Assembly (NCBI GenBank): GCA_963795715.1
Contig: CAWCIY010000003.1
Span: 868,001-932,000 of the forward strand
Length of the DNA: 64,000 nucleotides
From: JAFEDN01 sp963795715
GTDB taxonomy: Bacteria > Pseudomonadota > Gammaproteobacteria > Coxiellales > Coxiellaceae
Direction of reading: 5' to 3'
The notes beneath the pieces are model-generated. The model was not told the DNA's origin, did no database searches, and saw only the letters and a program-made list of their open reading frames with translations. The first letter of the stretch is position 1. Every line of letters begins with the position of its first letter. The position numbers and the translations under genes are program-made. Positions 37,877-45,269 of the stretch are shown here, one piece after another.

Positions 37877-38944
37877 TTAAACAGGTTGTTGTTGGGTAAG
37901 GCAATGCAGCGCGCCCAAACCCCAAATAAGGTCGCCACAGTAGATTCCGGTGATCGCTCTATCTGGAAAAACCTCGGCTAATTTATTTAAAGCAATTCGG
38001 TCTTTGGGGTCATTGAAAGTGGGAACCAGCACACGTTTATTGGCGATATAGAAATTAGCGTAACTGGCAGGCAGTCTTTGGCCATCGAAAATTACCGGAG
38101 CGGGCATAGGCAGTTCAATAATTTCAAAAGCTTTGCCTTTTAGATTTTTAGCGGATTTCAGCAAATCTAAATTTTCAGCCAAAAGGGAGTAATTTTCATC
38201 CTGCTGGTTGGTCTCACTCACAGTGACAATGGTGTTGGATTTAACAAAGCGGGTAATGTCATCGACATGACCGTGGGTATCATCTCCTACGATACCTTGA
38301 TTAAGCCAAATCACTTGCTCAATACCAAAATAACTTTGAAATACACTTTCTAAATTTTCACGGCTCAAACCGGGGTTGCGCTGCTGAACCTGGCTTAAGT
38401 GACATTCCGCCGTAGTCAGCAATATTCCTGCGCCATTGGTGTCTATGGAGCCGCCTTCCAAGACGATTCTCTGATTTTGCCACTGAGGCTGCCATTGCGT
38501 TAAATTGAGGTATTCCACGATGTGATCAGGAATTTGATCATCATATTGCCAGTCCTGGTATTTAGCCCAGGCGTTAAACTGCCAATTGGTCAGGGCCAGC
38601 TGGCCTTGATGGTTTTTGATAAAAATGGGGCCTGAATCCCGTAACCACCCCCGGTTTGTCGGCCAATGATGAAAATGAATTCTTGGGAGATTGGCGTTAA
38701 CACGGCAAAGTAATCGTAGAGCTCTTTTTTCTACTTCTTTATCATTTACCAGAATATGGACATCTTCATCTTTAGATAATTGGCGGACAATATCAGCATA
38801 AACCCAGGGAATAGGTTGGAACCTGCCCGGCCAATCCGCAGGATTATGCGGCCAACCGAGCCAGGTACTGGTGTGGGGTTCCCATTCCGCCGGCATACGA
38901 TAGCCCAGCTGTTGAGGTGTGCTTCCCGAGGTAGATGGGTTCAT
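37877..38944 (-). CDS. aguA: Agmatine deiminase
   Basis: 355 aa. It converts agmatine to N-carbamoylputrescine, and aguB takes the product to putrescine. Family motifs are present: RMPAEWEPHTSTWLGWPHN at the N-terminus, NRGWLRDSGPIF, the VLEGGSIDTNG segment, THGHVDDITRF, and the nucleophile Cys in ALHCLTQQQPV near the end. ATG 38944 overlaps the aguB stop by 4 bp. Confidence 0.94.
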   Translation of the reverse strand: MNPSTSGSTPQQLGYRMPAEWEPHTSTWLGWPHNPADWPGRFQPIPWVYADIVRQLSKDEDVHILVNDKEVEKRALRLLCRVNANLPRIHFHHWPTNRGWLRDSGPIFIKNHQGQLALTNWQFNAWAKYQDWQYDDQIPDHIVEYLNLTQWQPQWQNQRIVLEGGSIDTNGAGILLTTAECHLSQVQQRNPGLSRENLESVFQSYFGIEQVIWLNQGIVGDDTHGHVDDITRFVKSNTIVTVSETNQQDENYSLLAENLDLLKSAKNLKGKAFEIIELPMPAPVIFDGQRLPASYANFYIANKRVLVPTFNDPKDRIALNKLAEVFPDRAITGIYCGDLIWGLGALHCLTQQQPV

Positions 38945-39864
38945 ATATTTTCACTTCCACTAAAATCCAGGTACCGCTGAACAATGGGTTGATAAGCATC
39001 GATACGGCGGTCGCGAAGGAAAGGCCAATTTCTCCGAATGGTTTCCAAATGACGGAGATCAATTTCGCCAACCAGAATGTCTTCCCGATCGTGGGGGGCT
39101 TGGGCGATCACCCGTCCGAAGGGGTCTGCCAAAAAAGATCCGCCCCAAAATTCCAAACCCGCGCCTTCTACGCGATTGCCGCGGATATCGCCATGTTCCA
39201 GACCTACCCGATTGACTGCAGCCACATAAACGCCGTTAGCAATGGCGTGCGCCCGTTGAATAGTTTGCCAGGCGCTGTATTGGGCTTCGCCATATTCGGC
39301 CTTTTCAGCTGGATGCCAGCCGATGGCGGTGGGATAAAACAGCACATTGGCTCCTTTTAAAGCGGTCAGCCGTGCGCCTTCGGGGTACCATTGGTCCCAA
39401 CAAACCAGCGTGCCGATTTTTCCCACTTCGGTATCGAATGCTTTAAAGCCTAAATCACCGGGAGTGAAATAAAATTTTTCGTAATATAAAGGATCATCGG
39501 GAATGTGCATTTTTCGGTATAAGCCGCCTATCTTGCCATCGCTTTGGATGATGGCGGCGGTATTGTGATAAATACCGGGAGCGCGCCGCTCAAATAACGA
39601 GGCGATTATGGTAACTTTTTTTTCTCGCGCCACAGCGCACAGGCGTTCCGTGCTAGGGCCTGGAATGGATTCTGCTAAATCGAACAAAGCAATGTCTTCT
39701 CGTTGACAAAAGTATTGGGTGCGAAATAATTCCGGCAAACAAATCACCCGCGCTCCCTCTTTTGCTGCGGCGAGCACACGATCGGCGGCCACATCCAGAT
39801 TGGCGTCGGGATCAGAGCCGCATTTCATTTGTACTAAAGCAATTCGATAACAATTTGGCGCCAT
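38941..39864 (-). CDS. aguB: N-carbamoylputrescine amidase
   Basis: 307 aa, nitrilase superfamily. The Glu-Lys-Cys triad is readable: E in VICLPELFRTQYFCQ, K in LYRKMHIPDDP and C in IGTLVCWDQWYPEGAR. With aguA it forms a putrescine pathway from agmatine; the arginine decarboxylase that would feed it is not in the window. It is first in the operon. A hairpin-rich region (39922-39960) lies upstream. Confidence 0.95.
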   Translation of the reverse strand: MAPNCYRIALVQMKCGSDPDANLDVAADRVLAAAKEGARVICLPELFRTQYFCQREDIALFDLAESIPGPSTERLCAVAREKKVTIIASLFERRAPGIYHNTAAIIQSDGKIGGLYRKMHIPDDPLYYEKFYFTPGDLGFKAFDTEVGKIGTLVCWDQWYPEGARLTALKGANVLFYPTAIGWHPAEKAEYGEAQYSAWQTIQRAHAIANGVYVAAVNRVGLEHGDIRGNRVEGAGLEFWGGSFLADPFGRVIAQAPHDREDILVGEIDLRHLETIRRNWPFLRDRRIDAYQPIVQRYLDFSGSENI

Positions 39865-39921
39865 GGTGCTTTTAAACCCTCTTTAGCTGTTCAATTATGT
39901 AGCTGCTTTAGCACCACAACA

Positions 39922-39960
39922 CCAAGCTGCCTGGACAGGGGCCGTCCTAAGCAGCCTTGG
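39922..39960. repeat. Hairpin upstream of aguBA
   Basis: CCAAGCTGC pairs with GCAGCCTTGG and GGAC with GTCC around an AGGGGCC loop, about 60 bp before the aguB start. It could be a leader structure or an ordinary dispersed palindrome; nothing in the sequence decides. Confidence 0.45.
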
Positions 39961-40067
39961 CGCCATGACTGGCCTATTTTACGAAATTCCTTCTTTTTTA
40001 TTTAGTCTATTTGCTTCAGGTATTCTCTTTAACGAGCTTGCTGCAAGCAGCGAAGCCGTCAACTCCC

Positions 40068-40139
40068 TCCCTTTAAAAAAGGGAGGCTAGGAGGGATTTA
40101 TAAAAAAAACCCTCCTAGATTCCCCTTTTTTAAAAGGGA
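40068..40139. repeat. Imperfect long palindrome
   Basis: The left arm 40068-40095 (TCCCTTTAAAAAAGGGAGGC, then TAGGAGGG) pairs with 40110-40139 across a 14-base AT loop; each arm also folds on itself. The rest of the gap from 39961 to 40472 shows no gene, only another weak palindrome around 40378-40412 (ATACCGCGGCTTGACCGGTAT). Confidence 0.6.
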
Positions 40140-40472
40140 CAGTTCGCGTATATCAAAGAGAATTGAACCTAAATAAAACAGGTTGTTTAAAAGAAAAGAA
40201 TGTTCAGTTAAAATGTACCCAGTCATGTTAACAAGTTCCAGTTTGTTAATGTGATTAGCGGCCCCGGGCGTTGTCTTCGCTCGGGTGTCGCGTCTGGATA
40301 TTATAATTCTTTTTAAGAAGAAAACAATATTTTTATGTTCGCAATCAGAAGCTGTCTCATTTTACCCAGAGTACGTCATACCGCGGCTTGACCGGTATCT
40401 AGGAAACGGCCTGTTTCAGCACTAGATTCCATGATCAAGCTTGCACCAGACTCGAACTGATTTGCCCTTTAC

Positions 40473-41198
40473 TCAATCAATTTTTAGAAACTGCACATTT
40501 AAATTTTTTACTTCAGAGTATTTTAATACAAAATAATCTCCATCGATGGGGTAGAATCTTTTCGACAAATCAATTTCCTGTTCATTAGGATTTTTATCTT
40601 TTTTAATTTCCCTTCTCATCGCATTGGTTAACACTAATCGATCTATATTGCCGCCAACATTAAGAAAAAATTTTTCTAAAATACCGATATATAAAAAACA
40701 ATTTCCAGACATTTCCAGGGTAGCCGCAATTCGTACTCCACCCGGTTTGCCATTTTCCCACTCATAGCCCTTAAAAAGGTAATACCATGGGCTATCTATT
40801 TCGAAAACAGAGTATCTATCCCATTCAAATCGAATAATTAAAAATCGAAGAAAGTATCCAAAAATATAAGCAGAAAAGTAAATTATCAATAAATAAATCG
40901 CAGAAAAAAACAATTGACTGATCGTTAGAGATGATAAAACGGCAGAATATTCTTTACCTTGAACTCCAGAAATTAAGACCAATAAGGGCTGAATACTCAG
41001 TGAATGATGAACTATATGCGTCAATATAAATAGTCCTAAGGTATGTAAAATCAGTGTGATGATAGAACTAATGATTGTTTTGTTAGTAAAAGGAACGTAA
41101 GTTAAAGGAGTATTTTCGATTTTATAAAACGTGGAATTAAAGATTAGACCAGGTAGTATCAGCAGAAAAATCAGCAAGGCAGGGAAAGCAATATTCAT
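40473..41198 (-). CDS. Membrane protein, DUF6338-like, 241 aa
   Basis: Three hydrophobic helices in the first 125 residues (FPALLIFLLILPGLIF; IITLILHTLGLFILTHIV; FSAIYLLIIYFSAYIFG) are followed by a cytosolic part with FEIDSPWYYLFKGYEWENGK and a C-terminal strand-rich tail. The pattern of a membrane part, then SPWYYLF.G, then a small beta domain resembles DUF6338 proteins, whose function is unknown; the match is from memory and tentative. It lies 16 bp after a 56-aa gene with which it forms an operon. Confidence 0.6.
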   Translation of the reverse strand: MNIAFPALLIFLLILPGLIFNSTFYKIENTPLTYVPFTNKTIISSIITLILHTLGLFILTHIVHHSLSIQPLLVLISGVQGKEYSAVLSSLTISQLFFSAIYLLIIYFSAYIFGYFLRFLIIRFEWDRYSVFEIDSPWYYLFKGYEWENGKPGGVRIAATLEMSGNCFLYIGILEKFFLNVGGNIDRLVLTNAMRREIKKDKNPNEQEIDLSKRFYPIDGDYFVLKYSEVKNLNVQFLKID

Positions 41199-41214
41199 TC
41201 TGAAAAAACGACCT

Positions 41215-41385
41215 TTACTTTGCTTTAGATTCCGCAGTCATAAACTGAATTTTATAACTTTGTCCGCTTACAGTAATGTCCATACTTTTCGTCGCGTCCA
41301 ATTGTGACATTACTTTTTGCAATTCTCGTCTGCCTTGCGGATCACGAAGGATGGTACGTAATTTATCACTCATGACAGCTTTCAT
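41215..41385 (-). CDS. Small hypothetical protein, 56 aa
   Basis: ATG 41385 is preceded by GGAGGGG seven bases upstream, one of the strongest SDs in the window. The product (MKAVMSDKLRTILRDPQGRR...) has an N-terminal helix rich in Arg and Lys and a short beta-like tail (MDITVSGQSYKIQFM). No family is recognised. A TATAAT promoter lies just upstream, and the membrane gene follows after 16 bp, so both are probably made together. Confidence 0.7.
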   Translation of the reverse strand: MKAVMSDKLRTILRDPQGRRELQKVMSQLDATKSMDITVSGQSYKIQFMTAESKAK

Positions 41386-41407
41386 CAGCTTCCCCTCCCT
41401 AAAATTA

Positions 41408-41434
41408 ATTATAGCAAGTTATTTTTTTACACAA
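41408..41434 (-). promoter_or_regulatory. Promoter of the 56-aa / membrane protein operon
   Basis: On the minus strand: TTGTGT (41434-41429), a 15-bp spacer and TATAAT (41413-41408) preceded by TTGC. The SD of the small gene begins about 10 bp downstream. The IS66 element to the right starts 27 bp upstream of the -35 box. Confidence 0.6.
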
Positions 41435-41485
41435 TTAAACATAGACTTACAAATTTTCTTTGTAAATATTCGTTAAACCTCTCGC

Positions 41486-43168
41486 TCAACCCGATTCAAT
41501 AGGTTGTTGGTGTTCGGGTGGGGATGAGAAAGCCGCTGTGACTTTCTTTGACATGTTCCATGGCAAATACCCGCGGATATCAGCAGGCGTCTTTCCTCCC
41601 TGTATTGCACAGTCATAAAAATAGGTCAGCAACCAGGTATGTGGATTAATCTTCCACAGTTTTAATGTTTCAAATAGGGTAAACAGACAGGCAGCCAATT
41701 GTGCCGACCAAACCGCGCCTGATCCATAATAATTCTTTCTGCCGATAACACTGCTACGCAACCCGCGCTCTGCCGGGTTGTTATCCATCGGAATTTCGGG
41801 GTGATCAACAAAAACAGTTAACCCAAACCAGTGCGCATGTAAACTCTCTAACACTTTGCGCGCAGAGGGGGGCTTCATCATGTCCTTCATTTCTTCACCA
41901 CAGATTTTTTCCATTTCTTTTACGGCAGCCCGTAATTGCTTATCGTGCTCTAAAAATAGTTTGGAATTGGGCTCGTGTTCTATCCGTTGATGATTGATGT
42001 GATAAAGATGAGCAATTCTTTCAACCCACAACAATCCCCAGGCTTCCTGCTCTGGATAGCCTTTGGCGTGATTTAAAAAATCCCGTCTGACATGCGCCCA
42101 GCAGAAAGCCAAAATAAATAATCCTGATTTCGCAATCACTTTATATGCCGCATACCGATCTACATTCAATATCCCCCCTTCATGGGATTCCCCAAAGTGT
42201 TCAATCAATACTGACGAGGAACGACTGTCACTGATTTTAAAGACAACACTTTCTGCGTTTTTAAAAATCCATAAAAACCATCGGTGATTGGTTTTGCCTT
42301 CTTTGGTTTCAAATACTTTCCAACCCGTTTCATCGGCATGCCAATGATGCGCTGCCACATTATGCTCCGTTATGGCATCATACACCGGCATTAACAGCGG
42401 TAATATTCTTTTCATACCATCGGTTACCGTTCCCATCGCCAGCGATAACCCATGGTTCGATAGCTGTTCCAGGGTCCGATAGAGGGGATGCTGATATTCA
42501 TATTTATTGATCAACAGCAACGCCCAAACCGATAGACCCAATTTGCTCTTGGGGATTAATCGATCCGCACTGGGCGCTAATAAAATCTGGGGATCAGGAT
42601 TTTGTTTACAACGACATTGGCGTTTGTATCGTTTTCGATTGATGATACGACGATGGGGCTGAACATGGATGACTTCTAATATTTCAGATGTCTCGTCATC
42701 ATGTAATTCCTGGTAGGATAAACCACAACAACAGCAGCGCGCTTCTTTTTCAGATAGACGCACTGCTTCAACTGTCGTCGGTAACTGATCGTAATCACGT
42801 CTCCCATGGCCTGGACTACCCGGTTGTTGTCCACGCTTCTTTTTAGATTTTTCTGTTTGGCTGGTATTAGGATTATTTTCGGGTGTCGTGGTATTTTTTT
42901 CTGATCTTCTGCCAAATAATTGCTGTTCCCTTTTGCGTAATTTTGCTTTTAATTCTTCAAGCTCATCATTCAATTCCACTTCTCGCTTCTTAACTTGCTG
43001 AAATTGTGCTTCCCAGTAATTAGCCTTGTGCTTATAGTCAATCATCTCTAATGTTTGCTCTTTATGACGTAATTGGAGATCAGAATATAAATTCGCAAGT
43101 CGGGCGTGCAGGAAATAGGGCACGGTAAGTTCCGATGGTAGAGCGGGCAATTCGTTTGCAATTTCCAT
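41486..43168 (-). CDS. IS66-family transposase (TnpC-like)
   Basis: 560 aa. An N-terminal coiled coil (residues about 25-90) leads to LRKREQQLFGRRSEK, the GQQPGSPGHGRR basic motif, a zinc ribbon (CCCCG...CRCKQ) and the core with ADRLIPKSKLGLSVWALLL, HADETGWKVFE (first Asp), VDRYAAYK, FCWAHVRRDF and NNPAERGLRSSVIGRKNY (Glu). A C-terminal IS66 domain ends in YLPWNMS. Full length. The start ATG 43168 follows a perfect hairpin at 43172-43204. Confidence 0.95.
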   Translation of the reverse strand: MEIANELPALPSELTVPYFLHARLANLYSDLQLRHKEQTLEMIDYKHKANYWEAQFQQVKKREVELNDELEELKAKLRKREQQLFGRRSEKNTTTPENNPNTSQTEKSKKKRGQQPGSPGHGRRDYDQLPTTVEAVRLSEKEARCCCCGLSYQELHDDETSEILEVIHVQPHRRIINRKRYKRQCRCKQNPDPQILLAPSADRLIPKSKLGLSVWALLLINKYEYQHPLYRTLEQLSNHGLSLAMGTVTDGMKRILPLLMPVYDAITEHNVAAHHWHADETGWKVFETKEGKTNHRWFLWIFKNAESVVFKISDSRSSSVLIEHFGESHEGGILNVDRYAAYKVIAKSGLFILAFCWAHVRRDFLNHAKGYPEQEAWGLLWVERIAHLYHINHQRIEHEPNSKLFLEHDKQLRAAVKEMEKICGEEMKDMMKPPSARKVLESLHAHWFGLTVFVDHPEIPMDNNPAERGLRSSVIGRKNYYGSGAVWSAQLAACLFTLFETLKLWKINPHTWLLTYFYDCAIQGGKTPADIRGYLPWNMSKKVTAAFSSPPEHQQPIESG

Positions 43169-43171
43169 ATA

Positions 43172-43204
43172 TTACAACTCACTTCACTGCTTTGTGAGTT
43201 GTAA
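43172..43204 (-). promoter_or_regulatory. Hairpin directly before the IS66 transposase start
   Basis: TTACAACTCAC (43172-43182) and GTGAGTTGTAA (43194-43204) are perfect complements with an 11-base loop, ending 4 bp before the ATG. The only SD-like bases (GTGAG) lie in the 3' arm of the transcript, so the stem should limit translation of read-through RNA. Confidence 0.6.
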
Positions 43205-43422
43205 ACTTATTCAATTATTGAGTTTTTTTCAAGAGGAAGAGAGGTTTAACGAATATTTACTTTTCTTTCTTGCTTGTTAATCCTAATATTTTATATTTAG
43301 ATTATGCAATGAATATTTAGGAAAGACAAGCCCGTATTAACGTTATCACTGGCTTGAGGGGTTTATCCCTTCTAAGGGCTAAAATTAGATTTAACCCCAG
43401 TAGGGGGTAAAGTCAATTTTAC

Positions 43423-43823
43423 TCATCGCAGATATTCGTTCGCTAACTTCACATTAAAAAAATCAATAAAACAGTTGATTTTGGGAGCTATACCCATTAC
43501 ACCTCAAGATGCGAAGTTTTAGCGCCCAGTGACCGAGCAACTCGGCGAGCGCGATGTGTCAATGGGATGCTAAAAGTTCGCATCTTGAAGTGTAATGGGT
43601 ATAGATAACGGGTCTTTTTATAGAAAGTATAAGTGGTTACCTTCTGTTCTTGATGATGGGTTAAAATTTTTTTTACATTGCCTTTGTTAAGATCCTGAAA
43701 AGCTACGAATTCAGGTAGCAAAGCAATACCCACTCCTTGCAGTACACAATCTAAAATAGTTGAAGAGTTGTTGATATATAAAATTTTTGGAAGAGATATA
43801 TTTAGTTTTATTAATTCTGGCAA
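43423..43823 (-). pseudogene. LysR-type regulator C-terminal remnant, interrupted by MITE-2
   Basis: The minus strand reads ILYINNSSTILDCVLQGVGIAL, then LPEFVA and TTYTFYKKTRYL, the effector-domain end of a LysR regulator. Bases 43491-43601 plus one TA are an inserted palindromic element. Removing it joins RYL directly to APKINCFIDFF and a stop at 43423, restoring the typical LysR ending. The helix-turn-helix half is missing to the right, so the gene was dead or truncated independently. Confidence 0.85.
43489..43603. repeat. MITE-2 inserted in lysR, TA duplication
   Basis: An element of 111 bp between two TA dinucleotides. The ends TACCCATTACACCTCAAGAT and their near-complement (one mismatch) form long inverted repeats, continuing inward with GCGAAGTTTTAGC versus GCTAAAAGTTCGC. 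A TA duplication is typical of IS630/Tc1-mariner elements, so an IS630-family transposase may mobilise it. The central part has an ACCGAGCAACTCGGC hairpin. No coding capacity. Confidence 0.85.
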
Positions 43824-43901
43824 GCATGTTTATATATTGGCTGATCATCCATAAACAGCGAGCTAACTTAAAATCGTGATTGATATGCTAAACTAAAAAT
43901 G

Positions 43902-43933
43902 TTGACAAGGAATTAGTAACTGTATATAGTTAC
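43902..43933 (+). promoter_or_regulatory. hicAB promoter with overlapping operator
   Basis: TTGACA (43902-43907), a 17-bp spacer and TATAGT (43925-43930). The inverted repeat GTAACT-GTATAT-AGTTAC (43916-43933) overlaps the -10 box and is a natural binding site for the HicB repressor. Confidence 0.8.
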
Positions 43934-43937
43934 ATTT

Positions 43938-44173
43938 ATGGGAAAGCATGAAAAATTATTGCAAAAAGCCAGAAACAACCCGGAAGGCTTAAGTTTCCAG
44001 GATTTTGAATCTCTGAGTCGCGATGTGGTTGGGAATTAGATCATCAAAAGGGCAGTCATCAAATTTGGTATTCTCCAAATGGCTTTCGAGTTTCTGTTCA
44101 AAATAAATCTGGAAAAGCTAAAGGATATCAAGTAAAACAGTTTCTTGCCCGTTATGATATAGAAATGAAATAA
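43938..44173 (+). pseudogene. hicA: HicA-type mRNA interferase, frameshifted
   Basis: ATG 43938 starts MGKHEKLLQKARNNPEGLSF, then QDFESLSRDVV. A one-base shift near 44022-44028 is needed to enter GWELDHQKGSHQIWYSPNGF and VSVQNKSGKAKGYQVKQFL up to the TAA at 44171. The GSHQIW segment with the catalytic His is the HicA hallmark (double-stranded-RNA-binding-like fold). The read frame as it stands stops at 44037, so the toxin is inactive, while hicB survives. Confidence 0.85.
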
Positions 44174-44265
44174 GTAAATAAATTACAGAAGATAAAACAA
44201 AATTTTTGCAAGGATGCGGAAGATGCTTAGGAAGGCGTCAGTACGGATACCTAGGAGGTATGAAT

Positions 44266-44619
44266 ATGAGTGATAGATTTGATGGGTTTGGTGTGACTTT
44301 AATTGAAGAAGACAGTGGTGAATGGGTTGCCCATTTTATTGAGCTACCCAATGTTTCAGCTATTGGCGATACACCCGAAGAAGCTTTACATGAGTTAGAA
44401 ATTGCATGGGAAGCAATGAAGGAAAGCTACAAGAAGCATGGCGATGAGATTCCTGTAGCTCCGATTAAAAAAGAATATAGTGGGCAGTTTAACGTGCGTA
44501 TTGATAAAAGAATTCATCGTGCTTTAGCCATCGAAGCAGCTCGAGCTGGAATCACGTTAAATGCATTAGTGGCTCAAAAATTAGCCCAGCAGACATTAAA
44601 CTCGGAGCGGTCCTCGTAA
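44266..44619 (+). CDS. hicB: HicB-family antitoxin
   Basis: 117 aa. ATG 44266 has AGGAGG seven bases upstream, so a longer form from 44206 is rejected. The N-terminal degenerate RNase H-like domain contains GEWVAHFIELPNVSAIGDTP, then EEALHELEIAWEAM. The C-terminus has a ribbon-helix-helix DNA-binding segment (NVRIDKRIHRALAIEAARAG). It neutralises HicA and represses the operon through the upstream palindrome. With hicA frameshifted it is an orphan antitoxin. Confidence 0.88.
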   Translation: MSDRFDGFGVTLIEEDSGEWVAHFIELPNVSAIGDTPEEALHELEIAWEAMKESYKKHGDEIPVAPIKKEYSGQFNVRIDKRIHRALAIEAARAGITLNALVAQKLAQQTLNSERSS

Positions 44620-44621
44620 AA

Positions 44622-44828
44622 ATGTGTGAAGTTACGCTTAAGACCATCATCGACAAACATTTAAAAGATTCGGAATTTGTCGAAGAGTATGAAAAACAAC
44701 TATTGATTAACGAACTTTCAAAGTTAGAAGAACTGGCTGAAAAAGCAGGCGCCACACAGTCCGTCATTGCTCGCTTGAAAGGCGGTACTAGCGCGTATCG
44801 CCCATGCGTCAAAAACATTAAATCGTGA
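44622..44828 (+). CDS. Degenerate XRE-type antitoxin-like protein, 68 aa
   Basis: Starts 2 bp after hicB. The N-terminal half (TIIDKHLKDSEFVEEYEKQ and ELSKLEELAEKAG) matches the linker helix of HigA/XRE antitoxins (L.DPEF..EYE...). ATQSVIARLKGG resembles the recognition end of an HTH (TQ..IARLE.G), but about ten residues in between are missing, so the helix-turn-helix is probably not formed. Possibly a remnant of a second toxin-antitoxin gene. The 3' end overlaps the convergent yjbQ by 11 bp. Confidence 0.55.
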   Translation: MCEVTLKTIIDKHLKDSEFVEEYEKQLLINELSKLEELAEKAGATQSVIARLKGGTSAYRPCVKNIKS

Positions 44829-45225
44829 TTAGTAATTCCCGCTGATGGGGTTTGTGACGATGTTCCCATAAAAATATACCTTGCCAGGTTCCTAAGGCCA
44901 GGCGGCGGTTGATGATGGGGACTGAGACAGCGGTCTGAGTCAAAACCGAGCGCACATGAGAGGGCATATCGTCAGGCCCTTCCGCGGTATGATCAAAGAG
45001 CTTGTCCCCGTCTGGAACTAGTCTGGACATAAAGGCTTCAAGATCTCTTAGCACTTGCGGATCGGCATTTTCAGAAATAATGAGCGAGGCGCTGGTATGG
45101 GGAATGTAGATATGACAAATTCCTGCAGAAATACCTGTTTTCTCAACGAAAGTTTGTATTTTTGCGTCCACCGGATAAAAACCACGTCCGGTAGTATGTA
45201 TCTGGATCTTTTCTTGCTGGATCAT
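44818..45225 (-). CDS. yjbQ: YjbQ family protein (UPF0047)
   Basis: 135 aa from ATG 45225, giving the usual family length; a longer reading from 45282 would overlap lhr. The signature GICHIYIPHTSASLIISENADP and HRHKPHQRELLITI (conserved His for metal binding) are present. Family members show weak thiamine-phosphate synthase activity in vitro; the true cellular role is unknown. Divergent from lhr, whose start lies 45 bp away. Confidence 0.88.
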   Translation of the reverse strand: MIQQEKIQIHTTGRGFYPVDAKIQTFVEKTGISAGICHIYIPHTSASLIISENADPQVLRDLEAFMSRLVPDGDKLFDHTAEGPDDMPSHVRSVLTQTAVSVPIINRRLALGTWQGIFLWEHRHKPHQRELLITI

Positions 45226-45269
45226 GTCAGATTTAGTATAATTTATGTAGCATAAATTAGCAAAAAAAC

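Larger units (their letters stand above)
41462..43260 (-). mobile_element. IS66-family insertion sequence, complete
   Basis: A 1799-bp element with 22-bp perfect terminal inverted repeats (41462-41483 and 43239-43260, starting GTAAATATTCGTTAAACC) and an 8-bp direct target duplication TTTTCTTT (41454-41461 and 43261-43268). It carries one transposase gene and no tnpA/tnpB, so it may depend on no accessory protein or on another copy. It is unrelated at its ends to the IS66 element at 29751. Confidence 0.95.
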
